This document shows positions 56,968 to 64,000 of a stretch of 64,000 bases of DNA, piece after piece (the first letter of the stretch is position 1; each line of letters begins with the position of its first letter). The stretch comes from Candidatus Nanopelagicales bacterium (lineage in GTDB: Bacteria > Actinomycetota > Actinomycetes > S36-B12): assembly GCA_018402235.1 (NCBI GenBank), contig JAGYJJ010000004.1, forward strand, positions 765,256-829,255, written 5' to 3'. Under the pieces are notes generated by a model that made no database searches, was not told where the DNA came from, and saw nothing but the letters and a program-made list of their open reading frames with translations. The position numbers and the translations under genes are program-made.

Positions 56968-58062
56968 TCACATACCCACGGCACGAGCGAGGCGTGTCAC
57001 GGTCTCGGTGAGGTCGCCGGTCACGCCAACGCCAGGCGGAGGAGTCCCGGCCCAGCCTGGGCCGCCGGCGATAACCGTGGGAGCCGGTCGCAAGGTGGTG
57101 AGGTCGGTCAGCACCGATACGCGTGCCGAGCCGGGAATCTGAGCCCACACGAACACCGCCGCAGGTCCGGTTCGGCGCGCAGCCTGGGTCAGCGCCTCCT
57201 GCGGCACCCGGGCGCCGAGCATGCGCGTCCCGATACGACGTTCGGCGAGTGCTGCGGCGACGGCCCACAGCGGGAGGAAGTGTGATTCTTCGTCGGATGC
57301 CGACAGCAAAACAAGTCGGGAGTTGACCGGCTCTTTCAACTCGCGCGTTCGCTCTGCAAGAACCGAATGCACGGAGTCACTGAGCACGTGCTCAACGTCG
57401 ATAGCCCGTCCACTTGTTTCCCACCGTTGCCCAACACCGGTCATCACCGGAACCAGCAGGTGATCCCACGTGGAAATAACGCCGCGGCGATCAATGGCTT
57501 CGCGGATGATGCGTTGGCAGGCCATTCCGTCGAGGGCAAGCGCGGCACGAGCGAGCCCACGTGACGCCGGAGTGCCACCGGGAATCGGGATGACTTGACC
57601 GCCACCGCTTCTCCCGACGGATTCCGTGCCCGGTGCACGTGCATCCATACTCGCAGCGATATCAGTGACCGGCGTGAGCGTTGACGGGTCAACATCCAAC
57701 GCGATCGCTTCCTTGGCGGCATCACTGGGCGGAATACCCGCGAGCACCAATTTGCGCATGTGCTCGAGCCGGGTCAGGTCGATGGCGGTGTAGCGGCGAT
57801 GAGATCCAGCGCGGTGCTCCGATGGGCCCAAGCCGTACCGACGATCCCAGGTTCGCAAGGTGGCCGGGGCAACGCCCAGGCGGCGGGCCACCGCGGCCAC
57901 GGACAAACCCGGGCCCGAGGATCGCTCCCCTGAATCGTGCAACTCCACCATTTCACTTGCCACGGCGACATTGTCCAAGGGAATGTCTCGTTCCGCATCT
58001 GCGCCCGATATAGGGCATTTCCACCGACAAATCGTTTCAGAAACCGTTTCTACATTGTTCAA
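56968..58062 (-). CDS. MerR-family regulator with B12-binding (CarH/LitR-like) domain
   Basis: N-terminal MerR helix-turn-helix (LSVAAVARRLGVAPATLRTWDRRYGLGPSEHRAGSHRRY, about residues 53-91) and a C-terminal domain of the adenosylcobalamin-photoreceptor type. W214 with E224-H225 reproduces the Wx9EH helical-bundle motif of CarH. His261 in DEESHFLP is placed like the lower axial ligand of the ExHxxG motif, although the Gly is replaced by Pro. Light- or B12-dependent repression is therefore possible but unproven. The start is uncertain: TTG 58062 as given, or ATG 57951 (MVELHDSGERSSG), which still keeps the whole HTH. Divergent from whiB and 13 nt upstream of guaB. Confidence 0.82.
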   Translation of the reverse strand: MNNVETVSETICRWKCPISGADAERDIPLDNVAVASEMVELHDSGERSSGPGLSVAAVARRLGVAPATLRTWDRRYGLGPSEHRAGSHRRYTAIDLTRLEHMRKLVLAGIPPSDAAKEAIALDVDPSTLTPVTDIAASMDARAPGTESVGRSGGGQVIPIPGGTPASRGLARAALALDGMACQRIIREAIDRRGVISTWDHLLVPVMTGVGQRWETSGRAIDVEHVLSDSVHSVLAERTRELKEPVNSRLVLLSASDEESHFLPLWAVAAALAERRIGTRMLGARVPQEALTQAARRTGPAAVFVWAQIPGSARVSVLTDLTTLRPAPTVIAGGPGWAGTPPPGVGVTGDLTETVTRLARAVGM

Positions 58063-58128
58063 CTTAAAATCTTGACTAATGTATGAAGCGGTTGATATCG
58101 TTTCACTCCGTTACTCGAAGGAGCAGTC
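58063..58128. promoter_or_regulatory. Divergent promoter region, merR-type gene / whiB
   Basis: 66 AT-richer nt hold TTGACT at 58,074-58,079 with GATATCG about 17 nt downstream, a plausible -35/-10 for whiB. They also hold a TTTCAGAAACCGTTTC-type repeat to the left of it. A GAAGGAG ribosome site precedes ATG 58129. Confidence 0.45.
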
Positions 58129-58425
58129 ATGGCAGATGTTTCACGGCTTCCTGGCCCCAATGCGGACATTTGGGACTGGCAGTTGGATGGCGCCTGCCGA
58201 GGCGAGGATCCGGGGATCTTCTTCCATCCCGAGGGTGAACGCGGGCCGGCCAGGGCCGCTCGTGAAGCCGCGGCGAAGACCGTCTGCGCTAGCTGTCCGG
58301 TTCGGATCCAGTGCGCCGCCCACGCCCTTGAAGTACGTGAGCCCTACGGGGTGTGGGGCGGACTTTCCGAGGACGATCGCGAGGCCATCTACACCGGCAG
58401 CCGTCGCTTACCGGTTGCCATCTAA
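58129..58425 (+). CDS. whiB3: WhiB-family iron-sulphur transcriptional regulator (WhiB3-like)
   Basis: A 98-residue redox-sensing regulator that binds a [4Fe-4S] cluster and partners with the principal sigma factor. Four cysteines at 23, 53, 56 and 62 (C-x29-C-x2-C-x5-C) match the positions I recall for M. tuberculosis WhiB3, and the GVWGG turn with its basic C-terminal SRRLP is present. Position next to groEL/groES supports the WhiB3 assignment. The start is certain: GAAGGAG ahead of ATG. A 13-bp stem terminator follows. Confidence 0.92.
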   Translation: MADVSRLPGPNADIWDWQLDGACRGEDPGIFFHPEGERGPARAAREAAAKTVCASCPVRIQCAAHALEVREPYGVWGGLSEDDREAIYTGSRRLPVAI

Positions 58426-58472
58426 CGAACTCCCCAGGACACACAAACTCTCTCCATCCCTCCTCACACAAA

Positions 58473-58503
58473 CGAAGGGCGCCGGTGATTCCGGCGCCCT
58501 TCG
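58473..58503. terminator. Strong bidirectional terminator between whiB and groEL
   Basis: CGAAGGGCGCCGG, loop TGATT, CCGGCGCCCTTCG: a perfect 13-bp stem followed by TTGTTG on the + side. It lies between convergent whiB and groEL and can serve both. Confidence 0.9.
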
Positions 58504-58533
58504 TTGTTGATCGGTTCTTGTAGGACTGTCCGC

Positions 58534-60235
<1,702 letters not shown>

Positions 60236-60267
60236 GACAGTTATTAGCGAGTCAACGCGAGTGATGC

Positions 60268-60567
60268 CTACTTCTCGACGACGGCGAGAACGTCGCGCGC
60301 CGAAAGGATGAGGTAATCCTCGTTGTTGTACTTCACTTCGGTGCCGCCGTACTTGCTGTAGATAACGACGTCACCAACTTTGATGTCGAGCGGGATCCGC
60401 TTGACCCCGTCCTCGTCAAAACGCCCCGGGCCCACTGCCAAGACCTTGCCCTCTTGGGGCTTTTCCTTGGCGGTGTCGGGAATGACGAGACCTGAGGCAG
60501 TGGTCTGCTCGGCTTCGAGTGTTTGGACCAGAATCCGGTCCTCGAGTGGCTTTATGGAAACCGACAC
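60268..60567 (-). CDS. groES: 10-kDa co-chaperonin GroES
   Basis: The 99-residue lid of GroEL. The sequence opens [40 protein letters not shown], with the mobile-loop region intact, and ends [17 protein letters not shown] place the start at GTG 60567, because GGAGG lies 8 nt upstream and the product then has the family length; an in-frame start at 60639 would read through one of the CIRCE sites. Two CIRCE elements lie in the leader. Confidence 0.96.
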   Translation of the reverse strand: MSVSIKPLEDRILVQTLEAEQTTASGLVIPDTAKEKPQEGKVLAVGPGRFDEDGVKRIPLDIKVGDVVIYSKYGGTEVKYNNEDYLILSARDVLAVVEK

Positions 60568-60626
60568 GGTTGCATCCTCCGGATGAGTCGGCGGCCGCCC
60601 TTGCGGGCGGGATTCGGCTAGGACTG

Positions 60627-60653
60627 TTGGCAGTCTCACAGGGAGAGTGCCAA
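60627..60653. promoter_or_regulatory. CIRCE element 2 (HrcA operator)
   Basis: TTGGCAGTC-N9-GAGTGCCAA, with one mismatch between arms (G for C) and the canonical 9-nt spacer. It is 60 nt upstream of the groES start and closest to the gene. Confidence 0.8.
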
Positions 60654-60672
60654 TGAGAACAGTACGCCGGCG

Positions 60673-60699
60673 TTAGCACTCTGTCAATTCGAGTGCCAA
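60673..60699. promoter_or_regulatory. CIRCE element 1 (HrcA operator)
   Basis: TTAGCACTC-N9-GAGTGCCAA, matching the CIRCE consensus at all but one base. It lies 27 nt before the divergent methyltransferase GTG, so HrcA binding could influence both genes. Confidence 0.92.
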
Positions 60700-60725
60700 G
60701 CGCGTCGCCCTGCCAGGATCACCGG

Positions 60726-62000
60726 GTGGATGCCGTTGACGCTGCGGTCGATATTCCGGGCTTGGTCGAACTCGCCCGGCTGCCAGGAATCTCCCGTGGG
60801 GAGCTTCTCGCCGATCTGACCCAGGCCGATCTGACCCAGGCGGAGCCGCTCCAGGCGGTGACCACGCTGCGGCGCGAGCGCCCGGACCTATCCCCCACCT
60901 TGGCCTCGGCCGTCATTGCCCAGCGTGGCTACCAAGCAAAGGCCAAAGCCCTGGGGGCGCTTCCCGAAGGTGGCCCGTGGCTGACCACGGAAGTGGGGCT
61001 GGAACAGGCAAGTAGGCCGGAGGTTGCCGAGCACCGAGCTGCCACGCTGGCCGCGGCCGGGGTGCGCGCCGTGGTGGACACGTGCGCCGGAATAGGGATG
61101 GATTCTCGGGCTTTTCTTGCTGCTGGGCTCGAGGTTGTCGCCTTCGAACGCGACCCGGTCACATTCGAGGTATGCCGGGCAAACCTCGAGCACGCGGTGG
61201 AGGTTTTCGGCGGGCGGGCGGGCATCGAATGCACAGATTCGACGGAGGCCGGGGTGATCGCTGCCGCTGTTGCGGCGTTGCCCTCACCCGTGGCGGTGTT
61301 CGTCGACCCCGCTCGCCGCGGTGCGCACCGTCCCGTCGACGGCACCCGTTCGCGAAGTGAACGGGACAAAGAGTTGTGGTCCCCACCGTGGTCGTTCGTG
61401 GAACACATACGTGATCAGTTCGCATGCATTGCCGTCAAGACCCCGCCGGGCTTCAACCCCGATGCGCAGTGGAAGGCCGAGTGGGTGGCGGTGGGCAGTT
61501 CGGTTGTGGAGTGCGCGCTGTATTCACCGCCGGCATCGAAGGGGGCAGAGCGCACCGCAACAATCCTGAGCGACAGCAATGAGTGGAGTCTGGACTTCGA
61601 TATCGATGCCGTGCGTCCGACTGCCTTCGGGCTGCGCGGCTTCCTGGCCGAGGTGCACCCGGTGGCGCGCAGGACCGGGGCTCTTGCGCAGATCTGCGCC
61701 GATGCACCGAACCTGGCGCCGGTGACCGATGCAACGATGTGGATCACGGCGGATTCCCCCGAACCAGCAAGCCCTGCACTGCGTTGGTTCGAAGTTCTCG
61801 GTTTCGGTTCACTGGATCAGGTTGCATCGATGTGCCAGGAGCGTGGCATCGAGCGGGTTGCCCTCAAAACAGTTGAGTCCAAGCGTTCCCAGGGTGATAT
61901 CCGCACGCGGCTGGGACTTGCCGACGGTGATGAGTATGCGATCGTCGTGATTGCAGAGCTTCGCGACTACGTGCTCGTCAGGAGAATGCAACAGACGTAA
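60726..62000 (+). CDS. SAM-dependent methyltransferase with THUMP-like domain
   Basis: A protein of about 424 residues of the actinobacterial THUMP-like methyltransferase family. The Rossmann core has [29 protein letters not shown] (motif I and acidic strand 2) and [21 protein letters not shown], the DPAR active-site motif of this family. The C-terminal [11 protein letters not shown] part is the THUMP-like tail. An RNA target is inferred from the domain. GTG 60726 with AGGA upstream is preferred, since an earlier start at 60693 would overlap the CIRCE site. The 3' end overlaps tsaD (convergent) by 23 nt. Confidence 0.85.
   Translation: MDAVDAAVDIPGLVELARLPGISRGELLADLTQADLTQAEPLQAVTTLRRERPDLSPTLASAVIAQRGYQAKAKALGALPEGGPWLTTEVGLEQASRPEVAEHRAATLAAAGVRAVVDTCAGIGMDSRAFLAAGLEVVAFERDPVTFEVCRANLEHAVEVFGGRAGIECTDSTEAGVIAAAVAALPSPVAVFVDPARRGAHRPVDGTRSRSERDKELWSPPWSFVEHIRDQFACIAVKTPPGFNPDAQWKAEWVAVGSSVVECALYSPPASKGAERTATILSDSNEWSLDFDIDAVRPTAFGLRGFLAEVHPVARRTGALAQICADAPNLAPVTDATMWITADSPEPASPALRWFEVLGFGSLDQVASMCQERGIERVALKTVESKRSQGDIRTRLGLADGDEYAIVVIAELRDYVLVRRMQQT
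60812..60841 (+). repeat. Perfect 15-bp tandem duplication in the methyltransferase gene
   Basis: Two identical copies of CGATCTGACCCAGGC encode the LTQAD repeat near the N-terminus. A third, decayed unit (GGAGCCGCTCCAGGC) follows. Confidence 0.9.
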
Positions 62001-63012
62001 CGGGCATGCTGGAGGTGGCCGGAAAACCTGGGCTGGTGGGTGCAACACCATGTCGGATCAAACGCGCACCGAGCGCGGCAACCATGGCACCGTTATCGGT
62101 GCACAGATCCGGTCGCGGGACGCGCAGTATGAGGCCCGCGGATTCAGCGCGATCACCGGTGAGTGCACGCAGCCGCGAGTTCGCGGCCACCCCTCCCCCG
62201 AGCACCAGGTGTTCGATCCCGTGCGTCCGGCATGCCTCCACCGCCTTGCGCGAGAGCACATCGGCCACCGCTTCTTGGAAACTCGCGGCTACGTCGGCCA
62301 CCTGTCGGTCGCTCACCGGTTCGCCGAGTGAGGCCACTAAGCGAGTAACCGCGGTCTTGAGTCCGGAGAAGGAGAAATCGAATCGATGATCGGGATCGTG
62401 AGCTAGCCCACGCGGCAGATCGAAGGCCGACGGGTCACCCTCTCGGGCGGCGCGATCGATATGCGGACCGCCCGGGAACGGCAGGCCCAGCACCCGAGCT
62501 ACCTTGTCGAATGCCTCGCCGGCAGCATCGTCCAAAGTCTGACCCAGCGGCTGGATGCGATCTCCCTCAAGGAGCACCAAGGACGAGTGCCCACCAGAAA
62601 CCAACAGCGCAATAACCGGATCGGGGAGTTCTCCGTGCTCCATTTCATCGACCGCCACGTGCGCAGCGAGGTGGTTGATGCCGTACAGGTCCACCCCCAA
62701 CCCGCTAGCCAGACCCTTCGCCGCGGCAACACCCACCAACAGTGAACCGACAAGACCGGGTCCTGCGGTCACGGCCACCGCATCCACATCGGTCAATGCG
62801 ATACCCGCCCGCTTGCAGGCAGCATCGATGGTGGGGCCGATCGCATCAACATGCGCCCTACTGGCCACCTCCGGCACAACGCCACCAAAACGGGCCTGCT
62901 CATCGATACTCGAGGCGATCACGTTCGCGCGCAGCTCACCGTCGACCACGATGCCCACACCCGTTTCATCACACGACGTCTCGATGCCCAAAACCACCGG
63001 TGCACTACTCAT
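61978..63012 (-). CDS. tsaD: tRNA N6-adenosine threonylcarbamoyltransferase TsaD
   Basis: Transfers the threonylcarbamoyl group to A37 of ANN-decoding tRNAs (t6A) with TsaB and TsaE. The 344 residues show [16 protein letters not shown], the metal-binding NHLAAHVAV (HxxxH), [25 protein letters not shown] and [12 protein letters not shown], all family signatures. ATG 63012 overlaps the rimI stop as ATGA, so the genes are translationally coupled. It completes the tsaB-rimI-tsaD operon. Confidence 0.97.
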   Translation of the reverse strand: MSSAPVVLGIETSCDETGVGIVVDGELRANVIASSIDEQARFGGVVPEVASRAHVDAIGPTIDAACKRAGIALTDVDAVAVTAGPGLVGSLLVGVAAAKGLASGLGVDLYGINHLAAHVAVDEMEHGELPDPVIALLVSGGHSSLVLLEGDRIQPLGQTLDDAAGEAFDKVARVLGLPFPGGPHIDRAAREGDPSAFDLPRGLAHDPDHRFDFSFSGLKTAVTRLVASLGEPVSDRQVADVAASFQEAVADVLSRKAVEACRTHGIEHLVLGGGVAANSRLRALTGDRAESAGLILRVPRPDLCTDNGAMVAALGARLIRHGVAPTSPGFPATSSMPVTSVAFS

Positions 63013-63473
63013 GCGGTGACTCCATCGGTCAAGTCAGGAAGCGGCCGGCAACGCATAATCAGGGCATCGCTGCCGTCGGGGTAGTAGCGGCTTCGCGTTG
63101 CGATGGTTTCGAATCCAGCGCCGGCGTACAACTTCTGCGCTCCGGTGTTGTCCGCGCGCACTTCCAAGATCATCGATGTAGCCCCTCGTTCGCGTGCACA
63201 CCCGAGCATCCTCGCCAGCAAGCGCCGACCGATTCCGGCTCCTTGATTGTGGGGATCAACGGCCAGGGTTTGCAGGTCACTATCGGGGCTGATCGTGGAA
63301 ATACCCGCGTACCCAAGCACGGCGCCGTCGTCGTCGGCCACTACGTAGTCGCGCGTCTGGCCAGCCAACTCGCGCCAGAACTGATCGACGCTCCAACAGT
63401 CCTGCGGAAAGCACGCCTGTTCGATGTGGTGCACGCGTGGGATGTCCCACCACCTCATCGGACGAACGGTCAT
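63009..63473 (-). CDS. rimI: Ribosomal-protein-alanine N-acetyltransferase RimI-like (GNAT)
   Basis: A 154-residue GNAT acetyltransferase. It opens [23 protein letters not shown], carries the acetyl-CoA loop [20 protein letters not shown] and ends with the typical RimI C-terminal [15 protein letters not shown]. The expected substrate is the N-terminal Ala of ribosomal protein S18, though actinobacterial RimI is broader. ATG 63473 shares one base with the upstream tsaB stop (TGATG); this fixes the start and shows coupling. An upstream in-frame start at 63617 lies inside tsaB and is rejected. Confidence 0.93.
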   Translation of the reverse strand: MTVRPMRWWDIPRVHHIEQACFPQDCWSVDQFWRELAGQTRDYVVADDDGAVLGYAGISTISPDSDLQTLAVDPHNQGAGIGRRLLARMLGCARERGATSMILEVRADNTGAQKLYAGAGFETIATRSRYYPDGSDALIMRCRPLPDLTDGVTA

Positions 63474-64000
63474 CACGATGAACCTCCGGCTGCCTTTGCT
63501 GCCGGCGTCTTTGCGGAAATCGTGATGTCCGGGGCGCGCAGGTACAGCGGACGCGGCGCGAGCAACGGGCCGGCCGGAACCGTTACATCCGAGGCATCGG
63601 CCCCGTGCGGTGCCCACTGATGGGCGGTTGCCGTAGGCGCAAGACCGTCTGCGAGATAGCCGGCTACGCGCGCCGCCATCAGCGCCGGATCCACCTGCCG
63701 TTCGCGCACCACAGGAACATCGAAGTCAGTTATGTCTCGTGCCATCACCTGGGGACCGGCGAGGCGCATGGCAGTTGAGTCGTATCGAGCCCAGTAGATC
63801 TCGTTTCGGCGGGCATCGGTGGCGACCACGAAATCACCTGCATGCACGTGCTCGTCTACAACGGCCCAGGCGATAGCATCAAGGGAGCACACGCCCACCA
63901 CCGAGCACTGCCAGGCTCTCCCTAGCCCAATCGCGAACGCAATCCCCACCCGCAGACCGGAGTACGGACCCGGGCCAACGCCCACGGCAATGGCTTCAGG
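63473..64000 (-). CDS. tsaB: tRNA threonylcarbamoyladenosine biosynthesis protein TsaB (partial, 5' end beyond window)
   Basis: C-terminal part of the TsaB dimer partner of TsaD. The frame enters at the window edge reading PEAIAVGVGPGPYSGLRVGIAFAIGLGRAWQ, the TsaB core motif (VxxGPGSFTGLRVG in other species). It continues through VVGVCSLDAIAW and VATDARRNEIYWARYD to the C-terminus RPLYLRAPDIT. About 176 residues are visible; roughly 50-60 N-terminal residues are missing. It is the first gene of the tsaB-rimI-tsaD operon seen here. Confidence 0.95.
   Translation of the reverse strand, partial: PEAIAVGVGPGPYSGLRVGIAFAIGLGRAWQCSVVGVCSLDAIAWAVVDEHVHAGDFVVATDARRNEIYWARYDSTAMRLAGPQVMARDITDFDVPVVRERQVDPALMAARVAGYLADGLAPTATAHQWAPHGADASDVTVPAGPLLAPRPLYLRAPDITISAKTPAAKAAGGSS

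Overview
The window is a high-GC actinobacterial chromosome segment. A WhiB-type regulator, the guaB-guaB3 pair, a His-tailed GroEL with CIRCE operators, and the gene order guaA ... choD-like oxidase / guaB3 / guaB / whiB / groEL / groES / tsaD / rimI / tsaB match the order I remember from the Mycobacterium tuberculosis guaB2-whiB3-groEL1-gcp neighbourhood. The genus cannot be fixed from sequence alone; an uncultured aquatic or sludge actinomycete is a reasonable guess.

Layout. 0-3.4 kb: 5' part of sucC, a free-standing B12-binding mutase domain, a flavodoxin-like FMN reductase and an NAD-malic enzyme, the last three with broken frames. 3.4-11.5 kb: pcrA/uvrD helicase, a DUF6159-like membrane protein, a secreted M15-like protein, a PIG-L deacetylase, a small membrane protein, guaA and a CD225/dispanin-like protein. 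11.6-15.4 kb: a three-gene form-II CO/xanthine dehydrogenase-family operon in order S-L-M, closed by a strong hairpin. 15.5-18.7 kb: a PAS protein and an XRE-regulator/response-regulator/histidine-kinase operon. 18.8-22.2 kb: an aldehyde dehydrogenase and a ChoD-like GMC oxidase. 22.2-54.2 kb: an accessory surface-protein locus. 54.3-64 kb: guaB3, guaB and a CarH-like MerR regulator; whiB; groES/groEL with two CIRCE sites; a THUMP-like methyltransferase; tsaD-rimI-tsaB.

The central feature is the surface locus. What looks like several ORFs between 54,201 and 27,548 is, I argue, one gene of 8,884 codons (8,883 residues). Its two frame breaks are each a single extra base that can be seen by aligning two near-identical internal repeat copies, and removing both bases makes the span exactly divisible by three. 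The predicted protein runs: signal peptide, Ser/Pro/Thr-rich stalk, FN3, a complete subtilisin (S8) domain with Asp/His/Ser, two glycine-rich domains, six FN3 plus ALK-type glycine-rich units carrying inserted small beta modules, about 2,900 residues of Ig-like repeats, about 1,440 residues of an unrecognised helical repeat, an NRP-repeat linker, a beta domain, and a C-terminal membrane anchor with a basic tail. Downstream lies a badly broken relative ending in an OmpA-like domain. A duplicated 5' piece of the aldehyde dehydrogenase gene marks a recombination scar between the two.

Frame breaks are frequent in this assembly. Where the intact reading can be inferred in conserved genes (pcrA, guaB3, ALDH, GMC oxidase, PIG-L), every one is a single inserted base, which points to sequencing error rather than gene death. 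The broken gene at 22.2-26.9 kb is dense enough in breaks that true decay remains possible.
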